A DNA stretch of 64,000 nucleotides, taken from positions 450,740,287-450,804,286 of the forward strand of contig CM062296.1 of assembly GCA_031216915.1 (NCBI GenBank). Direction: 5' to 3'. Positions 1 through 11,196 of this stretch are shown piece by piece. The DNA comes from Pictodentalium vernedei. Lineage: Eukaryota; Mollusca; Scaphopoda; Dentaliida; Dentaliidae. Each line of letters starts with the position of its first letter. Positions within the stretch are counted from its first letter, which is position 1. Below the pieces are notes generated by a model. The model was not told the origin of the DNA. It did not search any database and saw only the letters and a program-made list of their open reading frames with translations. The translations under genes were made by a program, and so were the position numbers.

Positions 1-1
1 C

Positions 2-300
2 CAAAAACAGCTCTTCAAGATCCTGAAGTCACTGGAAGCCAGAGAAACTCTCAACTTCTCTGATCAGCTTTCCAAAACAGAAATCGCTAATAAGTTTTCA
101 GAGTTTTTTATCACAAAGATCCAAAACATCAGAGTTTTTAGACAAGACTGACTCAGAAAATATGCAACCTGTACGACCTGTACAAACTGTCAATCCATCC
201 TCGAAACTAGCCCAGTTTCACAGGGTTTCAGAGAGCACGGTTCAAAAACTAATTATGTCTTCACCATCAAAAGGCATGTTATGCCATGCTACCGTTTAAT
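2..300 (+). pseudogene. non-LTR retrotransposon ORF2 fragment
   Basis: In the second forward frame the sequence reads as a stretch typical of the linker between the endonuclease and reverse transcriptase of CR1/Jockey-type LINEs. It has a phrase of the type IANKFSEFFITKIQNIR, then after a frame change a serine/proline/lysine motif (SSPSKSC-like) that normally precedes the RT domain. The frame is broken by a stop near position 150 and a frameshift. Nothing of the RT itself follows. It is a truncated, decayed LINE copy that probably continues left of the window. Confidence 0.55.
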
Positions 301-2980
301 ACTGCTCAGCCCCCCCCCCCCCCCCCCCCCACACACACACACTTCTTTGAGAATCCAACCGCTGCCCCTGCATTCAATAAGATTCATTCACATAATGAGG
401 CCTGTATCTGCCATAAACTTAACTATAGGCGAACAGATATAGCCCCGCCCTCTTTTTTAATTATTGTTAAACTCTTTCCCTCAAAAGTATGGATTGTGAC
501 GCCACACTGGAGCGAGCCTTTGTCAATGAGTGTCAGCATATGTTTTTAGGGCCAGAAAAAATTCATGTATTTTCTAAATTTGTTCAGTACCTACAAGTGA
601 GTGTACCGGTACATGGTCTTCCATTTACATGTACGTAAGGAAAGTGTTAAACAATTATAAACAAACAAACATAAAACCTCCATTGTATTGAGCAGTGTGT
701 TGGGGAGGGGGATATGGAACTCGGTGAGGCCGTGTCCCCTTCCAGCACCCCGACCCCTCCAGTTCCGCATGGCACCGTCACTGCTGTGATCGAGAGGTTA
801 TCAAGCAAGAATTATGGACGAAAAATGCATTTTGAATCAACCGACAGTTGTGTGGTTCTAGTGTTTAACTGTTTCTCTGTCTGTACAAAAATACGCCCTT
901 TATCCCCAAAGCAGAAATCATACGGTCATCAATCAGATAACAGTCAATCTGTGTTTTTACACCCAATCACCAGAAAGATGGTCCTTTGGGGTTATTCGAT
1001 ATTCTGATAATCGCATACACTTTGAGCAAAAGAGCTAAATGTAGGTGTATATCCATGGCACTAAAAACAAGCAAAGAAAATTACAACTTTTTATTCAACA
1101 ATAACATTGAGTAGCCTGTATTTTTTACGAGTGCAAAGTGTTTCACACAGTCATGTCGAACACGTGCACGAGAATCTAGACATTTTCAGTTTTGTACAAG
1201 TACATTTCGCTCCTATGCAAACCGTCCCATTCTGTTAAATCGAATCAAACGTCATATTATATGCATGGGCAATCTATTTTTTGACGGTGGCTGTCCAGTA
1301 GGCTGGTGCAAACACTGCAATGCTTTATTGCACAGATCTGAAAACACCCACCGAGTGTAAATTCCACCCAGATAATAAATCAAGTTCAGTGTGAAACTGA
1401 AAAAAAAAATATATTAAAGAAAAACAGTTAGTAAAGGACTTCTGAACTAAAATAAGACAATGTACGAGGGGAAACTTCACACTGAGTGTACGCGTCATAG
1501 TTAACCTATGCCGTCCAACATCTCATTCAACATATTGAAGACAAATTGTTAACCTTTCAATAGAGTCCTGCAAACCAAGAATGTATCAAATTTGTCACAA
1601 ACTTCCAATAAAATCGACTGTGGATTCAGAAGTCACTCCTCACAAAGTCTATTGAACTTGCACAGGTGAAGATGATTACAATAGTTTGTTCAGTAATTAA
1701 AACCTGTGGCAATAATCTTTTAATAAGACAGTCACGACAGGGGTATTATTAGCGACCAGTGACATAATCGAACTACTACCTGTTATTGTTTAAAGCTTCT
1801 TTTGTTCACCGACTCTCAGCACGCTATTATTTTGTACATGTTAACTTCAAATTAATAGTTGAACAGGATCATTTGGCAATGTGAATAACATAACTCTACA
1901 TGCATTTAACAGAGAAAATCAGTTATTAGACCTCTCTCTCAGTTTATAATCTTTGGGTAAACTTCAGAAAAACCAACACTGGAAGTGGGGAGGGACGATG
2001 AAAATCACGAGAGTGTGGTAATTTCTTATTTCTTAATTTATATATTTTTTGGGGGGGGGGGGGGGGAAGGGGGATTTCCACGTCATCGGTTGTGGCAACT
2101 AATTCTTAAAATTTCTCGACAAAATTTTAGGAGCCACCCACAACCGTTCAAAGACGGCTAGCCCTTTTGCTAATCTATTGAACTTATAAATAATTGCCCC
2201 CCCCCACACTTTGTGTGTTATTTAGTGGTAATCATACTAAAATGCACGTGATAAGCAACGACTTTGATAGGTAAGGTCTTGCATGCTGTGTTTTGACTTT
2301 AAATTAAGTTAAAACAATTGCCGTATTCAACATTATTATGACGCATTAATAATTAAAATTGCTGCTGGTTTTCTTTTTGGGCGGTGGGGGTGGGGTGGGG
2401 TATTATAGGGAGGTTATCGTTGTAAAATGTAATTATTCCATTCCGGTTAATGAAGGCGAAAAGGACGTCAATATATCACAAGCACAGTTCCGTACAAATT
2501 ATAATGAGGGGTCCAAAACCCGGGTGATTAAATTCAAGCCTTAATTCGTTGATTCTTCGGCATGGGATAGCTCGCTTTGGGGAAATAGGTAGGGTTTACG
2601 ATGGTATTAATTGTTGGTGGGAGAGACCTAATTTTTCGGGGGGGGGGGGGGTGGATGTTGCAAACAGCCGGTAAATAATAGAGATATACCCAACCTGTTT
2701 ATTCTTGGACCTTCCCCGGTTTATGCAGGCCATAATGTGTACCAGTAACAGACCTCATCTTTTGTTTTTAAAACTTATTTCTACTAAATTTTAGCTTGCC
2801 GTGTTACACTTATAGTATCAGTATTCCCGTTTGCGTGAATGTGTCATTTACAACGACGAATATCAAGTTTTCACCTGGTCTACTGAGTGCTGCCGACCCC
2901 TCGATAAAGTTTACTGTTCGCACGAGCATATTCTTCCAAAAAAAAAAACAAAACAGAAGCGTAAATGAATTTAAATGTCT
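301..2980. other. non-coding, low-complexity rich stretch
   Basis: I see no convincing gene here. The short open frames lack codon structure or recognisable motifs. The stretch holds a C-run followed by (AC)n at about 309-342, long G-runs at about 2050-2066 and 2638-2651, and a short C-run near 2200. Such tracts are prone to assembly and polymerase error. Confidence 0.6.
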
Positions 2981-2984
2981 ATTG

Positions 2985-3950
2985 CCAAAAAAATCTCGTC
3001 CGGTCAAAAATACTATACGCTGTTGGTGTTCGACTATAGGTAGAAAACTCGTCCTGGTCGACATGCTTCTTAGATTAGTACGAACTCATCGAATTAGTAA
3101 CTAGGAACGTGATAGTTACTGCTTTTGCCAGGTTATCTCAAAACCTACTACCAGTCACTCACTATCGGCGAGTACCCCTTGAGTTACTGCTGACTCTTCA
3201 AACAAACAAAAGTCCTTGTCAACACATGTTTATTGGCAAAAAAAAAAAAACACGCCCCGAGCGAAAATACTATCAGTTGTTGGTGTTCGACCATAGGTAG
3301 AAAACTCCTGCTCGGCATACTTCTTAGATTTGTCCGAACTAGTAACTGAACTAGTAACTGGATTCAATTCGAACTAGTAACTAGGAACGAGTTACTTGTT
3401 AGTTACTGCCTTTGCCAGGTCATCTCAAAACTTACTGCCAGTCCCCCACTACCGGTGAGTACCCCTTGAGTTACTGCTGACTCTTCAAACAGGTCGTCCA
3501 GGTCGAAAATTATATCAGTTGTTGGTGTTGGACCCTTGGTAGAAAACTCGTTCTGGTCGACGTGCTTCTAGATTAGTCCGAACTAGTAACTGGGTTCACA
3601 TCGAACTAGTAACTAGGAACGAGTTACTTGTTAGTTACTGCCTTTGCCAGGTCATCTCAAAACTTACTGCCAGTCGCTCATTACCTGTAAGTACCCCTTG
3701 GGTTGCGGATGGCTCTTCAAACAGAAAACCCGTCCTTGTCAACACATGTCTAGGAAATAGTTTCTGGGGGTCAATGAATTAGTAACTAGGAACTAGTAGC
3801 GGTATTCACAATGAATTAGTAACCTGGAACTAGTAACTAGGAACGGTATTCACAATGAATTAGTAACTAGAAACTAGGAACTAGGCACTGGATTCACGAT
3901 GAACTAGTAATTAGGAACTAGTAACTAGTAACTGGGTCCACGTCGCTAAA
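2985..3950. repeat. tandem repeat, about 240-257 bp unit, three copies, plus AACTAGTAACT-rich tail
   Basis: The landmark GTTGGTGTT recurs near 3022, 3279 and 3520, and the landmark TTTGCCAGGT recurs near 3124, 3411 and 3652. This gives units of about 240-290 bp that share a stretch encoding a GAGTACCCCTTG-like block and a GTAGAAAACTC block. From about 3580 to 3950 the array degrades into a short motif, AACTAGTAACTAGGAAC, repeated many times with small variations. No coding potential is evident. Confidence 0.8.
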
Positions 3951-4680
3951 AATACACCTTCCGTATTTTTATACTGCTCTGCAGGAAAATGCCTGAAGGT
4001 TGTGAAATGATGCGTACATCGATGACGTCGCTAACATTTCGAAATTTCAATTTTTATATGCAATTCCCATATCTTAGTGTTAAATTTACTGGCAACTTAA
4101 GAATGTTAAGGAATACTGTCATGTAAATTGTCAGCCATGCATGTTTTCTATGTTTTCAATCTTGATTTTATTCATTACAATTCGCCGCAGGCGTCGAGTT
4201 TGATCTGACCGATCTCATCTCGTCAACGAGACGGAATACAACAACACAGATCAATTTGATGGGCAAACTACAGTGGTATTGAGGGGCTATTTGTGGTAGT
4301 CATATAATAAAGTAACAAAGCAGAAATATTGTAGGTGGGGTGTATGAGTATGCTGTATTTCGACTCAGCTTATTGGTGGGCTCTGTCTTCTTTCTGCCCA
4401 GCTCTATCTAAATGCTTGCGCTTTGAAGTGGTAACATTGGTGTAATTTGATTTTATTTTAAGTGTGGTGATTTTAACTGAGATGGCAAATGTATGTTACA
4501 TCATGTTTGAAAGCGATTAGTGTCGTTTGTATGTTTGTGCGTTGTCCACACAATATCTCAGCACCTACCGAGTCAAGGATCACCAAAACTCGACATTCAA
4601 GCTGAACTGGTATTTAGGTGTTAATGGGCTGTAGATCAGGGTTATTTAGCTCTAACATGCCGGTATTTTGCTGTAACCGG
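3951..4680. other. non-coding, part of a dispersed repeat
   Basis: No gene is visible. The part at about 4190-4315 is homologous to sequence near 51190-51250 (reverse complement) and 51770-51830. The shared phrases are GGAATACAACAACACAGATC and GGGCAAACTACAGTGG, or close variants. This indicates a dispersed non-autonomous repeat. Confidence 0.5.
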
Positions 4681-4681
4681 C

Positions 4682-4905
4682 ATGTGGAGAGTGGGTTTTA
4701 ACTAAATCACCCGTGGAATGGAGTTTTTACCCAAAGTATCACTTTCAAATTCTGTATATATGGAAAAAAACACAAGCAATGTTTCAGCCTCTGGGTTACG
4801 GGCTGGAACTTTGCTTGTGCTTGTTATGCTTTGCAACAAATTTGCAATAATTGCTTGGATGGAATTTCCACTCTACGGGTTATTTAGTGCTCATACACCC
4901 TCCAG
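4682..4905. repeat. foldback MITE-like repeat, copy A
   Basis: This about 220-bp element matches 33048-33290 along most of its length, from ATGTGGAGAGTGGGTT through GGAACTTTGCTTGTGCTTG to the terminal CCACTCT block. Its ends are imperfect inverted repeats (GGAGAGTGGGTT against CCACTCTACGGG). The middle is a foldback around GTTTCAGCC / GGCTGGAAC. No protein is encoded. Confidence 0.7.
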
Positions 4906-5224
4906 TTACTGTATAGGCATGTCTGCGCGATATCGCAGCAAATTTTGAAGCGACAGAAGACGTCACAAGTTGATCTTGAGGTGTTCTGATAAACTTTGCA
5001 TCTACCTATCAAAAAGTCAAAGGGATAAAACTTGACATTTATGCCATTTATAACAATATTCCCAACAATACACCTTAACTCTTTCAACACGAGAGGCCGC
5101 TTTTACGGTCCAGGAACACGAAACGTCATAATTTCATTCAGTAGGATGTTCTAAGTGAATGTGTGTGTGTGGTAGAACAATGTGTGTGTGTGATAGAATA
5201 ATGTGTGTGCATGGTAGAACAAAT

Positions 5225-5268
5225 AATATTTTCAACGTGCAGCCTTCAGGCTGCACGTTGAAAATATT
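5225..5268. repeat. perfect 21-bp hairpin
   Basis: The arms at 5225-5245 and 5248-5268 are exact reverse complements around a 2-nt loop and include the core ACGTGCAGCCT. The hairpin is flanked by GTGTGTG-rich sequence (5160-5215). It resembles the centre of a foldback element. Confidence 0.8.
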
Positions 5269-5924
5269 AATTGCTCTACCCCCAAATAATGGATATGGAC
5301 TCTTCCAATATCTGCCATTTAACTGACATGGAAGATACCACCAGTGTTGAAAGGATTAATAATATTTTAAATGGAGGCTGAATTCCATGAAATGATCTAC
5401 ACCAATGATAGCTGGGTGCCAAAAACTGCGGGGTTGTCTAGCTGTTCATAAATGTTTTACATTTTGTATATTTGGATCTGTGCACAATATCTCACCAACT
5501 GCTAAAGCTATAGTGGCCACACCCGACTCACCCTGATCCCTATACAACTTTATTTCTGCAACGCTCGTTAATCACATAGAAAAAAGTGTCTCATCTGTCG
5601 TCATCTTGGAGTGTGGGGGGGGGGGGGGGGGGGGTAAGGGTGACCTCAAGAAATTTGTTCTCATAAGTTTTCAATTTTCTATTTTCTGTTTCCTCGTAAT
5701 AGCCTATCCCGTTTTGAAGAATATCCTTTGATAGCTGGAAAAATGAACATACTGATGATGTGCACATTTTTTTTCACGGAAATGCCAATTGGATATTCGG
5801 AACACATTTCCGATATCGGAAACTAATTTTATTGCCAGGTGAGCACAGTGACGTTCAGTGAATTGAAATCTGTAACGTTACGACTACAGTCACAGAACAG
5901 GGTCAATGATATGAAGCTTTTAGA
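5269..5924. other. non-coding with poly-G tract
   Basis: No gene is visible. A G-run of about 17 lies at 5617-5633, immediately before AAGGGTGACC. The rest is unremarkable AT-rich sequence. Confidence 0.5.
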
Positions 5925-6098
5925 GTTGTATTTTCTAGAATTGTATTTTCTAGTTATGTCTTTAAATCGGTTAAAATGAACCATTAGCATTTTTAAAGAT
6001 CTGACAGTTTGCCAGTTGGCAAATTGCCATATCTTTTAAAATGCTAATGATGCATTTTCGTCAGTTATATTAACAGGTAGAAAATATAATTCTGGAAA
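5925..6098. repeat. palindromic MITE (TATAAAAC / AATTGTATTTTCT family), copy 1
   Basis: The copy contains the paired phrase TTGTATTTTCTAGAATTGTATTTTCTAG and a central foldback (AATGAACCATTAGCATTTT ... AAAATGCTAATGATGCATTTT; GGCAATTTGCC-like middle). The same layout is seen at 46466-46680 and 56755-56980, with a partial copy near 31380-31425. The outer right end of this copy is degraded. Confidence 0.65.
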
Positions 6099-6399
6099 CA
6101 ACAAAACAAATGGATTCGCGCGCCGAGGGCGCGCAGGGTGATATAGTGCGAGCCCTTTTCGACCCTCTCTAACGGTAGAATAATGTTTCTCGTAGCATGT
6201 CTGGCGCGCGTCAAAGGAGGTGAAGGGAGGGTACTTAGCAGGTGGCCTTGATCTTGGTGTTCTTGGTTGTTGGTCGAGTTTATGTGATGTGATGTTTCTG
6301 TGTTTATCTTTGATGTTCTCCTTCGGGTGAGGACCAGTGTGGGAGAGGGTTCTCTCGACAAAGGTGCTACCTCTCCCCGAGGGTGACGTGACGATGTTT

Positions 6400-6760
6400 T
6401 CAGGCAAGTATAGTCTGCCACTTAGTAAAGTAATCTTGTTGTGGTGGGCCATCGTTAGCAGGTAGTCTGCCTCAGGCAATTGTTTGAGGTTGTTCTGGTT
6501 TCAGCATATAGACTTCTTTTACAGGATGAGACCGAATTGGGCAAACAAACAACGGCCCCGTTCGGGGACCACCCAAAGAAAGACCAGAACTTCCCTGGTT
6601 CGGGAACAGGCCTGCATGTTAACCTATTTGGCCGTGGCCTGAATGCGCATTAGTTGCATTTACAAAAAGTGTCAGAAGTGGGACGTACGACCAACGCTCG
6701 CCTCCCCGGAGGTGGTTGACCACCTCCTGGGATAGAGTGAAGGATGCTTAGAATTAAATA
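6400..6760 (+). repeat. dispersed repeat, copy 1 (other copy about 40180-40560)
   Basis: Several blocks match the reverse complement of 40300-40500: ACTTCCCTG then GGGACAGGCCTGC-like, CCTATTTGGCCG, and GGAGGTGGTTG. Both copies sit near a short phrase GGCAGACTATACTTGCCTGA or its complement; variants occur at 40210, 40605 and 40722. The order of blocks differs between copies, so this is a rearranged repeat family. It is not a recognisable RNA gene. Confidence 0.5.
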
Positions 6761-6889
6761 TCCATAATGTCCGTGGCGGTTATTTGGAAAAAATAAAAGT
6801 ATGTGTGTACCTGCTTAAATAGAGGTGAACTGAATTAGTATGATGTAAATAGGTGAGTGGAAGAGAAAAAAGGAGGGGGACCTCTGACG

Positions 6890-7380
6890 TAGTAGCATTT
6901 CCTTACCTGGAGGGAGGGGGGTTAGATCCTTATGGCTATTTCCTTAAAGGGAGTCGGTCCCAATGAAGTATCATGACTAACCATGACGTTTTTACCTATG
7001 GTTAGTTTCTTTTTTTTTATCTTTTTGAGTATTTCTTCAAAGGCAGTCAGCCCCAATGCCGTATCATTACTAACCATGACGTGTTCGCCTATGATTAGTT
7101 TCGCGGTTGGTGGAGACAGTCCATACTATCCTATAGTCTCACTACTTTCGTGGTGAGGATTATTATGGAAGTGGGGTGTTGGTCCCAGAACCGTACCGGT
7201 CGGGAGCAGGACGGCAGTTAACGGGTTAGGCGGGCTTGGATCCGGTTCGATTCAGGTCCCATGGCCCGTCAGGTCCGGGCCCACTCCCGACCAGACCGAT
7301 CCTGGAGTAATTGAATTCGGTTTGAGCTGATTATTATATCGCATTTTTCGGTTTTTGTCGACTGGTACAGATGTCGCGTA
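6890..7380 (-). pseudogene. LINE ORF2 C-terminus and 3' region, cut off by the Polinton
   Basis: On the minus strand, 7380 to 7249 is open. It continues, in frame and without gap, the ORF2 reading found at 26848-26950 once one copy of the 6-bp TSD is removed. The stop is at about 7249. Below it lies a likely 3' untranslated region containing a 94-bp direct duplication (about 6921-7013 and 7015-7107, both with CTAACCATGACG). The exact 3' end of the LINE is not clear; no poly(A) tail is seen. Confidence 0.75.
7375..7380. repeat. 6-bp target-site duplication, left copy
   Basis: CGCGTA stands directly before the terminal AGTAGG and is repeated directly after the terminal CCTACT at 26842-26847. 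Six-bp duplications are the hallmark of Polinton/Maverick integrase insertion. Confidence 0.95.
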
Positions 7381-7821
7381 AGTAGGTGATAATTGCCGAT
7401 TCACAATCACTTGTACATGTACGTGTACAACATACGCACACGAATCGTTCACCAACGTGGAATTCGGTGTTAAATCACACGCTTGTTCACAAAAACTGTA
7501 CAGTGATCTTGAAGCCCTCATGTACATTCAGTGACTCCTAGATCGCGCTTTTAGCGTTCAAACACTCGTGGTGAACGCATCGTGTGCGTGTGTTGTACAT
7601 CTTCAGTTGTATCGTGTACGTGATTTTTGGTCTACGTTCGCATCGCAGATCAGACCCATCGATCCATCGTCGGCGAACGCGATCGAAAGCAAAAGATTCT
7701 GGGTGATCATCAAAAAACAGCTTTTGCAGTTCTAAATCAGCGATTCAGAATCGGCAATCGCTTTGGTACAGATGATTTAGAATCAGCAATTATTTTGAGG
7801 CGGTGGTGGTTTTTTTTTTGA
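7381..7821 (+). repeat. left terminal inverted repeat
   Basis: Matches the reverse complement of 26399-26841 with about 98% identity. Differences include two adjacent bases near 7444, a 4-bp indel near 7496 and scattered transitions. It contains an internal inverted repeat: 7422-7459 (GTACAACATACGCACACG...) pairs with 7566-7600 (...CGTGTGCGTGTGTTGTAC). In protein-primed replicons, TIR ends serve as origins and carry the covalently bound terminal protein. That role here is inferred. Confidence 0.95.
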
Positions 7822-9650
7822 TCAAACAGAGTCGATTGTGAATATATAGCCTGTATTATAGACATTGATGTTTTCCGGTGATGGGATGGATAAAAATTGA
7901 GTTTGGGGGTTTTTTGGAGAATTCCTCCACTATGAGAAAATTCTCAAAACAAAACAACTCAGCTGATCGAGCGATCGAATCTCGTAATAAAAACTCGATC
8001 TGAACGAAGAGTGTCTGTGTGTTTGGAAATTTGCAAACCCAGTCGCGTCTTTCCTGAAGTAAGCAACTAACACACGTTATCGTAATTGAGGTGTTTTGGT
8101 CAAACAGGGTCGATTGTGAATATATAGCCTGTATTATAGACATTGATGTTTTCCGGTGATGGGATGGATAAAAATTGAGTTTTGGGTTTTTTTTGGAGAA
8201 TTCCTCCACTATGAGAATATTCTCAAAAAAAAACCACTCAGCTGATCGAGCGATCGAATCGCTCGATTCTCGTAATAAAAACTCGATCTGAACGAAGAGT
8301 GTCTGTGTGTTTGGAAATTTGCAAACCCAGTCACGTCTTTCCTGAAGTAAGCAACTAACACACGTTATCGTAATTGAGGTGTTTTGTTCAAACAGAGTCG
8401 ATTGTGAATATATAGCCTGTATTATAGACATTGATGTTTTCCGGTGATGGGATGGATAAAAATTGAGTTTTGGGTTTTTTTTGGAGAATTCCTCCACTAT
8501 GAGAAAATTCTCAAAAAAAATCCACTCAGCTGATCGAGCGATCGAATCGCTCGATTCTCGTAATAAAAACTCGATCTGAACGAAGAGTGTCTGTGTGTTT
8601 GGAAATTTGCAAACCCAGTCACGTCTTTCCTGAAGTAAGCAACTAACACACGTTATCGTAATTGAGGTGTTTTGTTCAAACAGAGTCGATTGTGAATATT
8701 TTGCCTGTATTATAGACATTGATGTTTTCCGGTGATGGGATGGATAAAAATTGAGTTTTGGGTTTTTTTTTGAGAATTCCTCCACTATGAGAAAATTCTC
8801 AAAAAAAAAACCCACTCAGCTGATCGAGCGATCGAATCGCTCGATTCTCGTAATAAAAACTCGATCTGAACGAAGAGTGTCTGTGTGTTTGGAAATTTGC
8901 AAACCCAGTCACGTCTTTCCTGAAGTAAGCAACTAACACACGTTATCGTAATTGAGGTGTTTTGTTCAAACAGAGTCGATTGTGAATATATAGCCTGTAT
9001 TATAGACATTGATGTTTTCCGGTGATGGGATGGATAAAAATTGAGTTTTGGGGTTTTTTGGAGAATTCCTCCACTATGAGAAAATTCTCAAAAAAAAACC
9101 ACTCAGCTGATCGAGCGATCGAATCTCGTAATAAAAACTCGATCTGAACGAAGAGTGTCTGTGTGTTTGGAAATTTGCAAACCCAGTCACGTCTTTCCTG
9201 AAGTAATCAACTAACACACGTTATCGTAATTGAGGTGTTTTGTTCAAACAGAGTCGATTGTGAATATATAGCCTGTATTATAGACATTGATGTTTTCCGG
9301 TGATGGGATGGATAAAAATTGAGTTTTGGATTTTTTTTGGAGAATTCCTCCACTATGAGAAAATTCTCAAAAAAAAAACCACTCAGCTGATCGAGCGATC
9401 GAATCGCTCGATTCTCGTAATAAAAACTCGATCTGAACGAAGAGTGTCTGTGTGTTTGGAAATTTGCAAACCCAGTCACGTCTTTCCTGAAGTAAGCAAC
9501 TAACACACGTTATCGTAATTGAGGTGTTTTGTTCAAACAGAGTCGATTGTGAATATATAGTCTGTATTATAGACATTGATGTTTTCCGGTGATGGGATGG
9601 ATAAAAATTGAGTTTTGGGCTTTTTTGGAATTTCCTCCGCTATGAGAAAT
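7822..9650. repeat. subterminal tandem array, about 6.3 units of 278-290 bp
   Basis: The marker GTCGATTGTG falls at 7831, 8109, 8397, 8685, 8975, 9253 and 9542, giving units of 278, 288, 288, 290, 278 and 289 bp that are almost identical. Two units lack a block of about 10 bp (CGCTCGATT-containing) that otherwise forms a small hairpin, CGAGCGAT/ATCGCTCG. Several units carry a T-run/A-run foldback around GAGAATTCCTCCACTATGAGAA. The array occurs only beside the left TIR. Because many units are 288 bp, long repetitive open frames exist, but they look incidental. Confidence 0.95.
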
Positions 9651-10132
9651 GAGGTTGACTGTTAAGCGTTCCTTGAATAAAGTCAAGAAACACTTATCAG
9701 AATGTTTAAAACGCATTTTCCGCTCAGTTAGGTTTCGAGTGGTAAAATTTTTAATATATTCACGATAGCAATCGGAGAGAGAGATTTGTTAAAATCAGTT
9801 TTCCATTGTGTGTTAAAACTGTCTAACAGTCATCAAAAAAGGATTTTCTCTTAATTCGACACTCGATGAATTGATGTGTGAATGAATGATGATCTTTTGA
9901 CAAAAAATTTAAACACTACTGTCAAAATGCGTTACATCAGAAACCGGTTTGTCATGTACTGTTTAAAACGTATTTTTTTTAACTTCAATTAACACAGCGA
10001 GTTTGAGATGTAAATATTTTTCAGATATTATATTAAGACGGAAAGAGATTTTAATACTTAAAACATAAAATATAAAAAAATATAATTAAACATTTAATTT
10101 TGAAAAATAAATAAAAACAATTAAAAGGAAAG
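9651..10132. other. AT-rich leader of the leftmost operon-like gene block
   Basis: No gene is seen. The stretch becomes strongly AT-rich toward 10130 (AAATATAAAAAAATATAATT-like) and ends just before the first plus-strand ATG. It is a plausible promoter region for the left gene block. Confidence 0.5.
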
Positions 10133-11030
10133 ATGTTTTTCCAGATGGATCCAAGACGCCGAGATCGAATTTTAGACAGGTATTTACATGCTAAGAAGGC
10201 GATTCAGGCTGCTGATAGGAGCAGACGTCTCGGTGAGATGGAACTCACACGCGAAGCCACAAAAATATTTAAACCCGTGACGGAGGGTCAAGAGCGAAGC
10301 AGGAAGGAGATAGTCGAAGAATTGAGACCCATAAAGGAGAGTTCTTTGAGAATGGGTTCGTTGCCTTCTAGTTTTGGAAATCAGTATTCCGTTCAATCTA
10401 CACCGGATTACGTTCCCACAAGAATCGAAACCGACGTGAGTGAGAGCGATGATACAGCTTCGACTATCACCACTGATAGCATCGCATCGTCCGATGATGA
10501 TGGTGGCGGTAAGAGAGATCTGTTGTATGGAATTCACGAGGATTCGAGCGGTAGGAAATTCGTGGGCGACACTGAAGTGGAAATGGACAATGATGAATTG
10601 ATCGTGGGTTCGAATAAATATAAAGTAACCGATGGTCTGCAGAGATTGCTCCTTTTCGATAAGCCCGGAGATTATACGGAACAGGATTTCGACAATTACG
10701 GAGACATTCTAGTTCAAACTCACGCCATGAATAGAAATAAGGAGACCCAAAGCCAACAGAGGTTACAAGTGGACGAAAATAGTGAAGCCCATATGGAATG
10801 CGAACAAGAAGTTCATCGAATCGATGACCGGCAAAGGGGTGAAAACTACTACTTTTCTTCCGAGCGATCCCGACGCTCTGTCTCAGAGATTGAGTTTGTT
10901 GATGGGGAGCAGACGGGCTGGTAACACGGGATTAGATAATCAGATAGTTGCCATATCTGACGAATTATTGAGACAGAAGGTTTTGAATAAAAATCAGTAT
11001 AAAAGGCTGATGAATGAATTGAAGGATTGA
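10133..11030 (+). pseudogene. conserved Polinton protein of unknown function, frameshifted
   Basis: The first part (10133-about 10740) has a charged helical N-terminus, an acidic serine-rich middle (SESDD..., SSDDDGGG) and a conserved segment with VGSNKYKVTDGLQRLL and DYTEQDFDNYGDILVQT. The conserved C-terminal part, with FLPSDPDAL, AGNTGL and DELLRQKVLN, lies in another forward frame and runs to 11030. One net frame change near 10740-10750 separates them. I recognise the combined pattern from uncharacterised proteins of many invertebrate Polintons, but no biochemical role is known to me. Start: ATG at 10133, with an alternative at 10145. It is the first gene of the left plus-strand block. 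Confidence 0.75.
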
Positions 11031-11196
11031 TGTGAATATAATAATAAGTAGAGAGAGAGAAACAAACAAACAAATAAAACAAACAAACAAAAATAAAACA
11101 GTAATTTCTTACACGAGAATAATAAAAGTATTTAAAAACGACAAAACGATTTACCAGTGAAAAAAAAACCACAAAATATATCATAAAAAATAAAAT
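11031..11196. promoter_or_regulatory. AT-rich spacer, possible promoter
   Basis: This spacer is rich in AAACAAACAAA and AAAATATATC. All gene gaps in the element have this A/T-rich texture, unlike the coding parts. Confidence 0.35.

Noticed and set aside
309..342. Poly-C plus (AC)n as a regulatory element
   Set aside because: Similar homopolymers occur throughout the window (2050, 2638, 5617, 33378, 34074, 37969, 61384) without constant relation to genes. They look like simple repeats or tails within repeats.
6036..6479. 147-aa and 118-aa overlapping minus-strand frames
   Set aside because: Two frames are open over the same stretch with low-complexity Pro/Arg/Ser content. They overlap a dispersed repeat and carry no recognised motif.
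7856..8815. 319-aa minus-strand open frame with near-identical 96-residue repeats
   Set aside because: It arises because many tandem units are 288 bp, a multiple of three. The frame fails where units are 278 or 290 bp, and the composition does not look like a protein. Forward shadow frames exist as well.
7831..9650. CRISPR array
   Set aside because: The units are about 288 bp with no unique spacers, in animal DNA next to a Polinton TIR.
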